A stretch of DNA of 20,896 bases from the NCBI GenBank assembly GCA_003165115.1, contig PLSJ01000368.1, positions 8,740-29,635 of the forward strand, in the 5' to 3' direction. Shown piece after piece: positions 7,313 through 15,956 of the stretch; within the stretch, counting starts at the first letter, position 1; the number at the start of each line of letters is the position of its first letter. The position numbers and the translations under genes are program-made. This DNA is from Syntrophaceae bacterium. Lineage in GTDB: Bacteria > Desulfobacterota > Syntrophorhabdia > Syntrophorhabdales > WCHB1-27. Below the pieces are notes generated by a model that saw only the letters and a program-made list of their open reading frames with translations, ran no database searches and was not told where the DNA came from.

Positions 7313-8251
7313 TTAGTGCCCCCACATCCTCATGGCCGTGATGACCGCCGGGCCGAGGATTATGAGGAAGAGAGCGGGGAGGACGCAGAAGACCGTGGGG
7401 AAGAGGAGCTTGATGGGCAGCTTGGCCGCGACTTCCTCCACCTTCTGGATCCTTGTCGTTCTCATCGCATCCGAGTGCACCCGGAGGGCCTGCCCCACGC
7501 TCGTGCCGAACTTGTCCGTCTGGATCAGGAGCGTCATGAGCGTGTTCACGTCTTCCAGCCCGGTCCTTTTGCCCAGGCTCCTCAGCACGTTTGCCCTCGA
7601 TTTCCCCGCGCGCAGCTCCAGGTTGAGTATTTTGAACTCGTCGCTCAGCACCTTGTTGCTCAGCCTCATCTCCTCGCCCACCCGCCTGAGTGCGGCGTCG
7701 AGGCTCATCCCCGCCTCCGTGCAGACCACCATCAGGTCGAGGGCGTCGGGGAAACCCAGGATTATTTGCTCCCGCCGCCGGGAGATTTTGCCGCTGAGCC
7801 AGATATTGGGCCCGTAGAAGCCTGCCAGCGTCGAGAGGGAAGCCACGAGGAGCGTGGTGGTGAAGGAAAGTTGTGCACCGGTCGCAAGCCTGATAAACAT
7901 GAAGGAAAAGAGAAGGACGGCGGCGAGCAGGACCTTGGCGCCGAAGAAGAGGACGACGGGGTTCCTGCTCCTCAGGCCCGCGTTGAGGAACATCGCCTCG
8001 ATGTGGGAGACCTCCCCTTCGTCCTTTGGCTTGAACCTCTCGCCGATGGTGCGGGCGAACACCGTGATGTGCCCCTTGAGGCCGAGGATGCGTGAAGACG
8101 CGGCCGGCCCCTGCGATAAGCGGCCGTCCTGCGAGAGCCTTGTCCTTAAGCCGGTCTGTTCTCCCCGGGATTTCATGAGCGTTGACGCGCCGTAACCCAT
8201 CAGGGCGACACAGAGGGCGATGAGGAGCGCGACGAGAGCGGGCACTACCAT
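7313..8251 (-). CDS. tadC: Tad pilus inner-membrane platform protein TadC
   Basis: This 312-residue protein has an N-terminal helix (1-24), a pair of helices near 100-150, a cytoplasmic T2SSF domain with the FPDALDLMVVCTEAGMSLDAAL motif split around 167-188, and two C-terminal hydrophobic segments around 280-305. TadC and TadB form the inner-membrane platform on which CpaF drives pilin polymerisation. The start is supported by GGAGG 7 bases upstream. It begins 18 bp after the tadB stop. Length and motifs are normal. Confidence 0.93.
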   Translation of the reverse strand: MVVPALVALLIALCVALMGYGASTLMKSRGEQTGLRTRLSQDGRLSQGPAASSRILGLKGHITVFARTIGERFKPKDEGEVSHIEAMFLNAGLRSRNPVVLFFGAKVLLAAVLLFSFMFIRLATGAQLSFTTTLLVASLSTLAGFYGPNIWLSGKISRRREQIILGFPDALDLMVVCTEAGMSLDAALRRVGEEMRLSNKVLSDEFKILNLELRAGKSRANVLRSLGKRTGLEDVNTLMTLLIQTDKFGTSVGQALRVHSDAMRTTRIQKVEEVAAKLPIKLLFPTVFCVLPALFLIILGPAVITAMRMWGH

Positions 8252-8269
8252 TTCGTTCCTCCCTCCTTC

Positions 8270-9217
8270 CTATATTTTCACGTCGATCATTTTGTTTATG
8301 GCCACCATGCCTATCGCTATCATGAAGAGGGCCATAAATATCAGCATCTTCCCCAGCGGGTCTTCCACCAGGACCCGGACGTACTGCGGGCTGATCAGAA
8401 AGAGCACAAACGCGATGGCGAAGGGCAGGGCCACGAGGACGAAGGCGGAGAACCTCCCTTCGGCGCATAGTGCCCTCACCCGTCCTTTCAGCTTGAACCG
8501 CCCCTTGATGAGGCTGCTTATGTTGTCGAGGATTTCCGCCAGGTTCCCGCCTGTCTCCCGCTGGATGGTCACCGCCACGGTGAAGAACCGCAAGTCCGGG
8601 CAGGTCACCCGCTCCGTGAGGGCCCGAAGCGCCTGCTCCACGCTCGCGCCGAGGCGTATCTGCCGCTCCGTCCTGGCGAACTCCGTCCCCACGGGGTCTT
8701 CGAACTCCTGGGCGACCACGTGGATGCCCGTGGAGAGAGCATGGCCCGCTTTCAGCGACCTGGAGATGAGGTCGAGGGCGTCGGGCAACTGCCGCTCGAA
8801 CTTCTGCATCCTGCGCTTTCTCCTGAAGTATATGTACAGGAAGGGCGCCGACCCAGGCGCGCATCCGGCGAGCGACATCGGGTAACTCCCCGTCACGAAG
8901 ATGACGAAGGAGAACCCGGCGAGGCCGAGCACGAGGGAGAGGAGCACGATGACGCCCACGGGCCGCTCCACGTTCGCCTGGCGGAGCATCGTATCCAGCC
9001 GCCGCATCAGGTTGATCCGGGAGAGTATGTCGTTGAGCCACGGCACCGTGCTCAGCGTCCTCTTCCCCACGAGGTCCATGGGGGTCTCCTGCGCCTCGGA
9101 GAAGAGCTTTAGCTTCTCCCTCACCTTCTTCGAGTCGTCCGATTTCCAGCTTCCCAGGATGCCCTCGACCATACAGAGCACCGCGATGGAGATCATGATC
9201 GTGACCGCGAGCATCAT
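8270..9217 (-). CDS. tadB: Tad pilus inner-membrane platform protein TadB
   Basis: A 315-residue T2SSF-family membrane protein. An N-terminal helix is followed by a helix pair (about 85-132), the domain motif [19 protein letters not shown] (143-161), [16 protein letters not shown], and C-terminal helices. It partners with TadC in the Tad assembly platform. The first ATG overlaps the cpaF stop by four bases (ATGA) and is preceded by a strong GGAGGT six bases upstream, which lies inside the 3' end of cpaF. This ties its translation to cpaF. Confidence 0.93.
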   Translation of the reverse strand: MMLAVTIMISIAVLCMVEGILGSWKSDDSKKVREKLKLFSEAQETPMDLVGKRTLSTVPWLNDILSRINLMRRLDTMLRQANVERPVGVIVLLSLVLGLAGFSFVIFVTGSYPMSLAGCAPGSAPFLYIYFRRKRRMQKFERQLPDALDLISRSLKAGHALSTGIHVVAQEFEDPVGTEFARTERQIRLGASVEQALRALTERVTCPDLRFFTVAVTIQRETGGNLAEILDNISSLIKGRFKLKGRVRALCAEGRFSAFVLVALPFAIAFVLFLISPQYVRVLVEDPLGKMLIFMALFMIAIGMVAINKMIDVKI

Positions 9218-10533
9218 CTTTTACCTCCGGCCGCCCTTATCCTGGAGCCTTCTTCCTTGAAGATATTCTGGGGCACCTCTATGCCGAGGACGCGGAAGCG
9301 TTCCATGAAATCCGGGAAGACGCCCGTGCTGCTGAACGTGCCCGTCACTTTTCCGGCCTTGTCGATCCCCGTCTGCTCGAAGCGGAAGATCTCCTGCATG
9401 GTGATCGTCCCGTTTTCCATGCCGACGACCTCCTGCAGGGAGACGAGCTTCCTCGTCCCGTCCACCATGCGCCCTATCTGGATGATGATGTCGATGGCGG
9501 AGGATATGTAGCTCCTGACCGCGTTGTTCGGGATGTTGAGGCCCGCGATGGCGACGAGGGTCTCCAGCCTGAGCAGGCTGTCCCTCGGAGAGTTCGAGTG
9601 GATGGTGGTGAGGGAGCCGTCGTGGCCCGTGTTCATGGCCTGGAGCATATCGACCACCTCCGGTCCCCTGACCTCGCCGACGATGATCCTGTCCGGCCTC
9701 ATCCGGAGGCTGTTCCTCACGAGGTCCCTCTGGGTGATCTCCCCCTTGCCCTCGATGTTCGCCGGCCTCGTCTCCAGGCGCACCACGTGGGCCTGCTTCA
9801 GTTGAAGCTCCGCCGAGTCCTCGATGGTGACGATCCTCTCGTTCTCGGGCACGAAGCGCGAGAGCACGTTGAGCATCGTCGTCTTGCCCGTGCCCGTGCC
9901 TCCCGATATGATGATGTTCTGCCTCGCCCTCACGAGCGCCTTCAGAAGCTCCCCGATCTCGGGGCTGAGCGAGTTGAGGGTGATCAGGTCCTCGACCTCC
10001 AGGGGGTCCGTGGCAAACCGCCTTATGGAAACGCAGGCGCCGTCGATGGCAAGGGGCGGGATGATCGCGTTTACCCTCGACCCGTCCGCGAGCCTCGCGT
10101 CCACCATGGGGCACGACTCGTCGACCCTCCTGCCCACCGCGGAGACGATGCGGTCGATGATCTTCCGGAGGTGTGATTCATCCTTGAACCGCACCGCCGT
10201 CGGATGCAGCTTCCCGTACTTTTCCACGTAGACCCTGTTGTAGCTGTTGATGAGTATGTCGCTCACCGTGGGGTCCCGCATGAGGGGCTCGATAGGCCCG
10301 TAGCCCAGGACCTCGTCCTGCACCTCGTTGCAGAAACGCTCCTTCTCCCCCCTGTTGAGAGGGACGACGGAGCCGACGTCCGCGAGTATCCCTTCTGTCG
10401 CCTTCCTTATCTCGCTTTTCAGGACCCTCTCGTCCAGGCCCTCGATAAGGGCGAGGTCGAGGGTGTCGATCAGCTTCTCGTGGACCCTCGACTTCAGGTC
10501 GTTGTACTCGTTGCTTGTCTGGAAGTCTTCCAT
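9214..10533 (-). CDS. cpaF: Tad pilus assembly ATPase CpaF/TadA
   Basis: This 439-residue hexameric secretion ATPase powers Flp pilus polymerisation. The N-terminal helical region (1-60) is followed by the CpaF N-terminal domain ([18 protein letters not shown] at 76-93). Walker A is GGTGTGKTT (211-219), the Asp box is [10 protein letters not shown] (236-245), Walker B is [12 protein letters not shown] (279-290) and the His box is [13 protein letters not shown] (303-315). All catalytic elements are intact. It starts 18 bp after the cpaE stop. The nearest GGAG is about 15 bases upstream of the ATG, farther than usual, so coupling with cpaE is likely. Confidence 0.96.
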   Translation of the reverse strand: MEDFQTSNEYNDLKSRVHEKLIDTLDLALIEGLDERVLKSEIRKATEGILADVGSVVPLNRGEKERFCNEVQDEVLGYGPIEPLMRDPTVSDILINSYNRVYVEKYGKLHPTAVRFKDESHLRKIIDRIVSAVGRRVDESCPMVDARLADGSRVNAIIPPLAIDGACVSIRRFATDPLEVEDLITLNSLSPEIGELLKALVRARQNIIISGGTGTGKTTMLNVLSRFVPENERIVTIEDSAELQLKQAHVVRLETRPANIEGKGEITQRDLVRNSLRMRPDRIIVGEVRGPEVVDMLQAMNTGHDGSLTTIHSNSPRDSLLRLETLVAIAGLNIPNNAVRSYISSAIDIIIQIGRMVDGTRKLVSLQEVVGMENGTITMQEIFRFEQTGIDKAGKVTGTFSSTGVFPDFMERFRVLGIEVPQNIFKEEGSRIRAAGGKR

Positions 10534-10551
10534 TCGATCGTCACCACTCCC

Positions 10552-11703
10552 CTATATCGTCAACCCAAGGAAAGTCCTCTTCGCGGGTTTCTTCTCCTCC
10601 CTGCCCGCGACAGACATCGCGAGGTCGGCCATCTTCAGGGATACCTCCGCCTTGCGGTCGACGGCCGTCAGGGGCTTGCCCTCGTTGATGGCGGCCATGG
10701 CGGTCCGGTAGTCGTTGGGGACGCACCACTCGATGCTCCTGCCGAGCAATTTTTCCGCCTCCTTCAGGAAAACCGTGTCTTTCTTCGTAAACCTGTTGAC
10801 CACGATGTCGACCGCGGCCGTATAGTCCGACTCCCGGAAGAGCTTCTGGAGCCGGTTCGCGTTGATGACGCTGGAAAGCGTCAGCTGCGTGATGACGAGC
10901 ACCCGGTCGGAGAGCTTCAGGATCGAGCGCGACACGTCGTCGAGACGCCTGCCCCCGTCCACGATGATATACCGGAAGAGGCCCTGCATGAGGCGGATCA
11001 GGCTCTCCATCACCTTGCCCATGTCCTCTTCCTCCGCCGGCATCTGGGGTGCGGGCAGCACGTACAGGCCCGATTCGTGCTTGAAGAGGATCGTCATCAG
11101 GTAGGTCCCGTCGAGCCGGGAGATGTTCTTCGATATCTCCACCCAGTCGACGGGGCGCTCGATGTTGAAGAAGAGCGGGGCGTCCCCGAAGACCTCGTTG
11201 ACGTCGATGAAGGCCACCGCGTCGGGTCCCTCTATGGACGCGAGGCTCATCGCCAGGTTGGCGGCCACGGTGGACGTGCCGACGCCCCCTTTCGAGCCGA
11301 TGGCATAAATGAGCTTCCCTTCTTTTGCCGGCTGTTCGTCATCCTTCAGGACGTTCTTCTCTTCCCTGACCCTCATCAGGGTCTCTTTCACCTCGTTGAA
11401 GTCGAGGGGCTGGCGGAAGAACCCCTTCGCCCCGATCTTGAGGGCTTCTATGAGCACCTTCGGGTCCATGTGCGACGACGTGAAGAACACGTTTTTCGTC
11501 ATGTGTGAGGCGAGGGCGTCGCGCGCGAAGCCGATCTCCCGGTCCGCGTTGCCGTTCACTTCCACCACGAGGAGATCGTACGGGCCGGTCCCGCCATTGT
11601 GTTCAACCGTGAATCCCGGCAGGGAGGAGATGATCCCCTCTAACTCCTTCCCCACGGCCTCGGTTTCCATCTTGAGCCCGCAGCGCATGTTTCCCGTTCC
11701 CAT
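10552..11703 (-). CDS. cpaE: Pilus assembly protein CpaE (pseudo-receiver plus MinD-like ATPase)
   Basis: A 383-residue protein with a degenerate receiver domain (about 10-115) and a MinD/ParA-like P-loop domain (130-360). CpaE localises or regulates Tad assembly at the membrane. The P-loop is GSKGGVGTST (136-145), the variant seen in CpaE proteins, with the signature lysine K138. In the receiver part, the expected phosphoacceptor aspartate of the YDLLVVxV strand is E48, and the acidic pocket residues are not evident, so it should not be phosphorylated. TSSHMDPKVLIEALKIGAKG and FRQPLDFNEV keep the alpha4-beta5 shape. A GGAGG precedes the ATG by 6 bases. It lies 18 bp downstream of tadG and 18 bp upstream of cpaF. 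Confidence 0.9.
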   Translation of the reverse strand: MGTGNMRCGLKMETEAVGKELEGIISSLPGFTVEHNGGTGPYDLLVVEVNGNADREIGFARDALASHMTKNVFFTSSHMDPKVLIEALKIGAKGFFRQPLDFNEVKETLMRVREEKNVLKDDEQPAKEGKLIYAIGSKGGVGTSTVAANLAMSLASIEGPDAVAFIDVNEVFGDAPLFFNIERPVDWVEISKNISRLDGTYLMTILFKHESGLYVLPAPQMPAEEEDMGKVMESLIRLMQGLFRYIIVDGGRRLDDVSRSILKLSDRVLVITQLTLSSVINANRLQKLFRESDYTAAVDIVVNRFTKKDTVFLKEAEKLLGRSIEWCVPNDYRTAMAAINEGKPLTAVDRKAEVSLKMADLAMSVAGREEKKPAKRTFLGLTI

Positions 11704-11721
11704 GTTACCCTCCCTTTGCGG

Positions 11722-13041
11722 TCACTGTAGGAGCCGCAATGTAATATCCTTTGCAATGAGGTTGAATATCGCCTGCAGCTGGCTCGAATTAGGGGCCACA
11801 TACGCGTAATTCGGCCCGCTCGACACACTGTTCAGAAAGTTCGTGTCGATGCCGCCATTGCCCTGGAGCCCTATCGTGTAGATCATTACCCCTCTCGCTT
11901 TGAGCGCATTCGCGTAGGCGACGGCCATACTCGCGGCTGTCGTGTGGACGTAGCCTGCCAGCGCCGTGCGCGGCCCCGGATTACCCTGGGGGATGTCGCA
12001 GTAGCCCGCGGTGGTGTAGGGGCTCGGCGGGACATACGCGGCGAACGGCGTCGCCCAACTCGTCGAGTAAACGTATGAGGGATTCCGGGTCGTGCCCTGG
12101 TTCACTCTGCACGTGGTCTCGTTTTGACCGAGACCCGTCTGGACGGCGTTCACCGCCAGGTCGTTTCCCGTCGTCGGGTCAGAAAGATTGGGATAGATGT
12201 CGTACCACTGGTTCGAGCCGCTCGTCACCGTGCAGGCGACCGCGTCGTAGGCCCTGTTTCCGCTCACGAAGGTGCTGCGGAACGCCGTCGGCTGACCGTC
12301 GGTCATGAACACGATGTACTGCTGCTTCCGGTCTGACGCCGCCATGCCCGTCTGGTCGGGGAGCTGCGCGCCCGCCTGGGCGATCGCGTCCTCCGAGTTC
12401 GTCGCCCCTTTCGCCGTGATCGCGTTGATGAGGCCCTGCATGGACGTCACGAAATTCGTCTCCAGCGGCACCTTGAGGAGCGCTGCCGTCGCGAACGTCA
12501 CCAGGCCCATCATATCTTCGCTTTGAGTGGGCGTGAAGAAAGAGAGGAAGCTGTTTGCCGCCGTTTTCAGGTTCGAGATGGGCGTGCCCGACATGGAGCC
12601 GGAAGTGTCGAGGACCATCATGATCTGGACGTGGTTCTTCTGGGCAACTCCCATCGCCGACACGGGGACCACCGTTACGCCGAAGATCTGCGTGATGACC
12701 CCGGGGGCTGAGGCGCTTCCCGTCACGGTGACCTGCGAGGTGTTGGAGGTGACCGCATAGACGGCGGCGCCGGCGCCGCTGCCGGCCGTTCCCAGATATC
12801 CGGGCGCGAAGTTGGCGTCCCCGAAATCCTGGGCCAGGGCGGCCAGGTTGAGGTTCGGCGACGCGATGTTCGCCGCGCCCGCGAGCGCCGCCGCATCGAC
12901 CGCCTTCGAGAGCTCGGCCCTCATGACGTACCAGGTGCCCACCTCTATCCCGAGGGCGACGAAGCCCATGAGCGCCGTCAGCAGGAGCGTGAAGCTGACG
13001 ATTGCCGTGCCTCTTTGGTTGCCGGCCGTGCGTCTTTTCAT
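11722..13041 (-). CDS. tadG: TadG-like pseudopilin with von Willebrand factor A domain
   Basis: This protein has 439 residues from the ATG at 13041. That ATG overlaps the preceding stop in TGATG; a GTG one codon earlier is an alternative. The N-terminal TadE/TadG-like segment NQRGTAIVSFTLLLTALMG has the prepilin-like glycine and hydrophobic helix, but lacks the glutamate at +5. A Tad-like ectodomain follows. The vWA domain begins at MMVLDTSGSM, with an intact D-x-S-x-S MIDAS motif (about 145-149), and includes IVFMTDGQPT. The C-terminus ends IFNLIAKDITLRLLQ as in TadG proteins. The protein is probably exported and anchored by its N-terminal helix. TadG is a minor pilus component or tether in this family; the vWA fold suggests metal-dependent adhesion, which is inference. 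Confidence 0.88.
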   Translation of the reverse strand: MKRRTAGNQRGTAIVSFTLLLTALMGFVALGIEVGTWYVMRAELSKAVDAAALAGAANIASPNLNLAALAQDFGDANFAPGYLGTAGSGAGAAVYAVTSNTSQVTVTGSASAPGVITQIFGVTVVPVSAMGVAQKNHVQIMMVLDTSGSMSGTPISNLKTAANSFLSFFTPTQSEDMMGLVTFATAALLKVPLETNFVTSMQGLINAITAKGATNSEDAIAQAGAQLPDQTGMAASDRKQQYIVFMTDGQPTAFRSTFVSGNRAYDAVACTVTSGSNQWYDIYPNLSDPTTGNDLAVNAVQTGLGQNETTCRVNQGTTRNPSYVYSTSWATPFAAYVPPSPYTTAGYCDIPQGNPGPRTALAGYVHTTAASMAVAYANALKARGVMIYTIGLQGNGGIDTNFLNSVSSGPNYAYVAPNSSQLQAIFNLIAKDITLRLLQ

Positions 13042-13613
13042 CACAGCCCCCCGGATATGCAGAAAATCGCCTTGCTGCCGATAACGGTGGGAGCGCCCAG
13101 CAGACCGGGGATAAAGCTCGCGAGAGGCGTCATGGGGGTGTATTGATAGAAGACCTCGACCACGGTGACGCCGAGGATATCGGCCACCCTGTTCGCGGCG
13201 TTGTAGACGAGGTGGTTGTATATCGCTCCGGTGAGTCCCAGGTCCGTTGCGCCGGTAGTTATCCCGCTCGCCGCGGACAGGTTCCCCGTGCTTATCTGGG
13301 AGGCGATCACCGGGTCGGGCGAATTCGCGCTCGTGCCCGCCGTTATGGTAGTCACGTAGATTTTCCCCGACCCGACCAGGTCTATAGGCGACGACGAGGA
13401 CGTGAGGTAGGTGAGCAGGTCGGTCCCCGACTTGAGGTCGCGGGAGGCGAGGTTCGCGCCCTCCCGGCTGACGTTCGTGACGACGAGCCGTGCTTCCAGC
13501 GGCCAGCCGATGTCCACTATGGCGAAAATCATCGCGCAGAGGACCGGCAGGATGAAAGCGAATTCGAGGGTCGCGATCCCCCTGGTGCCTGTCGTCGTGA
13601 CGTGTCTGTTCAT
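13041..13613 (-). CDS. tadE: TadE-like pseudopilin (second copy)
   Basis: A 190-residue TadE-family minor pseudopilin. Cleavage is expected at TRG-IATLEFAFILPVL, after G12, leaving glutamate at +5 of the mature protein. The following hydrophobic helix (13-40) should assemble into the pilus base. TadE-like VSREGANLASRD follows the helix. The start at 13613 is preferred over the ATG at 13637 because GAGG sits 7 bases before it and the upstream gene stops at 13627. It overlaps tadG by one base. It differs clearly in sequence from the first TadE, so the two are not a recent duplication. Confidence 0.88.
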   Translation of the reverse strand: MNRHVTTTGTRGIATLEFAFILPVLCAMIFAIVDIGWPLEARLVVTNVSREGANLASRDLKSGTDLLTYLTSSSSPIDLVGSGKIYVTTITAGTSANSPDPVIASQISTGNLSAASGITTGATDLGLTGAIYNHLVYNAANRVADILGVTVVEVFYQYTPMTPLASFIPGLLGAPTVIGSKAIFCISGGL

Positions 13614-13626
13614 CGGCCGCCTCGCT

Positions 13627-14109
13627 TTAGTTTCCAAACAGCTCGTTCCTGTACGTCGCCTGGGCCGTGATCGTCGAGACCCCGCCGGGAAAGAACGTCC
13701 CGATAAAGGGGGTGAAGAAGGTATAGTTGTACGTCGTCACCACCCTCATGTAGTCCCCTGCGTTCCCCGCGTTCTGCTGACCGGTCCAACCCGTCGGGTC
13801 GCCGTAGGTGCCGGTGATCGGGAATATGCTGATCTGCATAGCGGCGGCGGGAATGCCCGCGAGGGCCGCCTCGTTCTGTACCTCCTGCGTGATCGATGCC
13901 GCCCTGGTCATCGGGGCGCCGTTCGTCCCGTTGAGGGTCCCTCCCACCGTGGCGAGCCTCACGCCTTCCCTCGTGGCAAACTGGAGCGTGTGCTGGACGA
14001 ACAGGTAGTAGCCCATGTCGAATATACCGAAGAGGAGAAAGGCGAAGACCGGCAGGATCAGGGCAAACTCCAGGGCGGTCGTCCCGCGGTTGTTCTTCGT
14101 GAAAGGCAT
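13627..14109 (-). CDS. tadE: TadE-like pseudopilin (first copy)
   Basis: A 160-residue TadE-family pseudopilin. The motif NNRGTTALEFALILPVFAF near the N-terminus predicts CpaA cleavage after G9 with the required glutamate at +5. The helix is followed by FATREGVRLATVGG, a typical TadE continuation. The start at 14109 is chosen because AGGAGAAG lies just upstream; the in-frame ATG at 14124 sits within that ribosome binding region, and longer extensions run through the coding region of the upstream lipoprotein. It lies 23 bp after the small lipoprotein gene. Confidence 0.9.
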   Translation of the reverse strand: MPFTKNNRGTTALEFALILPVFAFLLFGIFDMGYYLFVQHTLQFATREGVRLATVGGTLNGTNGAPMTRAASITQEVQNEAALAGIPAAAMQISIFPITGTYGDPTGWTGQQNAGNAGDYMRVVTTYNYTFFTPFIGTFFPGGVSTITAQATYRNELFGN

Positions 14110-14132
14110 GGCTCTTCTCCTCATCGTCCGCC

Positions 14133-14417
14133 TTATTTGAACGTGCCTCCCTGGGCCGCAAGGGGGATTATGTAACCCTGCTCGGTTTCGGCCGGCCTTT
14201 CCAGGCCCTTGAGGTACCTCTCGTAGACTTTCGACGCCTCCGGCGCGAGCATGCCCGTCACCGGCCTCGTATTGAGCGCCGCCTCGGGGTGGAGCGTCTG
14301 GCCCGCGAGGGCCAGGTTGTACGAGGTCGTGTAATCCGCCTCTATGCGGGCAGGATTGCCGACCGCGCATCCCGCGCATAACGCCGCCAAAGCCGCCAGC
14401 AGCCATGTCTTCTTCAT
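14133..14417 (-). CDS. Small Tad-locus lipoprotein in the pilotin (CpaD-like) position
   Basis: A 94-residue lipoprotein with signal peptide and lipobox LCAGC (lipidated Cys17). The mature part contains NLALAGQTLHPEAALNTRPV followed by TGMLAPEASKVYERYLKGL, a pattern I recall from short lipoproteins found beside cpaC in other Tad loci. It is too short and too different to be called CpaD. It overlaps the cpaC stop by four bases (ATGA) and has a strong AGGAGGAG ribosome site inside cpaC. Position next to the secretin suggests a pilotin-like role in secretin insertion; this is inference from context. Confidence 0.75.
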   Translation of the reverse strand: MKKTWLLAALAALCAGCAVGNPARIEADYTTSYNLALAGQTLHPEAALNTRPVTGMLAPEASKVYERYLKGLERPAETEQGYIIPLAAQGGTFK

Positions 14418-15955
14418 CTCGTCTCCTCCTTGCCGGGCAGCATGTAGCCGAAATCGCCTTCCAGCCCGCCTTTCCTTATCGCCGGCGGCGATGCCGGGGC
14501 TTGCCTCCCGCCATCCCTGCCTTCGACCCGGCCTTCCAGGTAGAACTCGAAATCATTGGGCTCCACGTAGGCGTCCGTCGGGAGTGTCTGTCTCGACATA
14601 TCGAGGGGCTTGACCAGGTGCGGCGTCACGATGATGACCAGCTCCGTCTCGCTCCTCGCAAAAGAGGAGCTTCTGAAGAGGGCGCCGAGGATAGGGATAT
14701 CGCCTAACAGGGGGAATTTCTTTATGTCCTCCTTGACCTCTTCCCGGAGCAGCCCCGCGATGGCGAAGCTCTGGCCGTCGGCCAGCTCCACCGTGGTCGA
14801 TACCCTCCTCGTCGTGATGCTCGGGATGATGAACCCCTGGAGGGAGACGGCCTGTGAGAAGTCGAGCTCCGAGACCTCGGGGGCGACGACCATGTTGATC
14901 CTGCCGTCGGAGAGCACCGTCGGGGTGAAGACGAGGCCCACACCGAAGGGCTTGTACTGGATGGTGATGACGGGGGCCGATATGCTCGCCTGGGGCACGG
15001 GGACGGGGAACTCGCCTCCCGCGAGGAAGTTCGCCGATTTGCCGCTCATGGTGATCAGCGTCGGCTCGGCCAGCACGCGCAGGAGGCCGTTATCCTTCAG
15101 GGCGTCTATGGCGACCGCCCAGGATGCGCCGTTCGCCACGAAGCCGAGCAGGCCGTTCACCGTGCTCGAAACGGAAAGGGGATTGCCGGGAAATCCGTTC
15201 GAGGGCAACGCGGTCAGGCTGTCGAGAAGCGAGACGCCGAATTGCCTGCCGCTCGAGCTCACGGTGGCGAAGTTGATGCCGAGCTGCCTGCTGAGCGTCC
15301 GGGACATCTCGGATACCCTGACCTCCAGCATCACCTGCTGGACACCGGCGATCTCCAGGAGGTTGACCACCCTCGGCTTGCCGTCCCTGTCGCGCAGCGC
15401 ATAGGACTGGGCGATCCCGACGGCTTCCGTCATGTAGCCGGGGCCGGACACCGTCCCCGAAAGGGTGATGCTGCCCTGGGCAGCCGCTACTTTGATGCCG
15501 GTTTGGTCCGGCAGGACTTCGTGCAGCTTCATCTTCAGCCCGGACACGTCGGGTGTCACCTCCACGTTGAAGGTCGCGGTGATCCTGTCGGCCTCTCCCC
15601 ACAAGGTAAGGTTCGTCAGTCCCGGCGTTTTGCCCGTGACATATATTTGCGTGGGCGACAGGGCGAGGGCATCCGCGATATCGGGCGCGGCGATGGATAT
15701 CCTCTTCACCGGCAACCGCGTCCTCATGGTGAGAGATTTGCCGGCGACGATGGTGATGTTCTTTGCCGGCGCCCCTTCATCGACCACGGCTGCCACGGCC
15801 GCGCCCCCGCCGGGGGATGCACTAATCGGCCTGCCGGGCGCGTCGATGATCTCCTGAGCGCCTGTCGTCACCTCGCCTCGCGCGATACCGCAGACGGAGA
15901 CTGCGAGCAGCAGCGCCGCGGCCGCGAGGCCGGCAATTCTTCTCTTCTCGCACAT
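14414..15955 (-). CDS. cpaC: Outer-membrane secretin CpaC/RcpA
   Basis: A 513-residue secretin with a signal peptide (1-27). The N-terminal pilus-assembly domain contains ITIVAGKSLTMRTRLPVKRI (67-86) and GLTNLTLWG. A BON-like domain (about 134-195) contains GSITLSGTVSGPGYMTEAV. The C-terminal secretin domain (210-440) contains VQQVMLEVRVSEMSR, TTVELADGQSFAIAGLL, KKFPLLGDIPILGALFRS and ELVIIVTPHLVKP. It forms the outer-membrane channel for the Flp pilus. AGGGAG inside the cpaB 3' end serves as its ribosome site, and only 1 bp separates the two genes. All family elements are intact. Confidence 0.96.
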   Translation of the reverse strand: MCEKRRIAGLAAAALLLAVSVCGIARGEVTTGAQEIIDAPGRPISASPGGGAAVAAVVDEGAPAKNITIVAGKSLTMRTRLPVKRISIAAPDIADALALSPTQIYVTGKTPGLTNLTLWGEADRITATFNVEVTPDVSGLKMKLHEVLPDQTGIKVAAAQGSITLSGTVSGPGYMTEAVGIAQSYALRDRDGKPRVVNLLEIAGVQQVMLEVRVSEMSRTLSRQLGINFATVSSSGRQFGVSLLDSLTALPSNGFPGNPLSVSSTVNGLLGFVANGASWAVAIDALKDNGLLRVLAEPTLITMSGKSANFLAGGEFPVPVPQASISAPVITIQYKPFGVGLVFTPTVLSDGRINMVVAPEVSELDFSQAVSLQGFIIPSITTRRVSTTVELADGQSFAIAGLLREEVKEDIKKFPLLGDIPILGALFRSSSFARSETELVIIVTPHLVKPLDMSRQTLPTDAYVEPNDFEFYLEGRVEGRDGGRQAPASPPAIRKGGLEGDFGYMLPGKEETR

Positions 15956-15956
15956 G

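Noticed and set aside
7029..9041. A 670-codon open frame on the minus strand across tadD, tadC and tadB
   Set aside because: It has low-complexity Arg/Gly/Pro-rich content with no motifs, and three well-supported genes occupy the same strand in other frames.
10204..11508. A 434-codon open frame antisense to cpaE and cpaF
   Set aside because: Opposite strand of two strongly supported genes; protein is rich in V, E, H and R with no motif.
14110..14406. Longer N-terminus for the first TadE protein
   Set aside because: It overlaps the small lipoprotein gene in another frame and would bury the prepilin leader; a good ribosome site marks the start at 14109.
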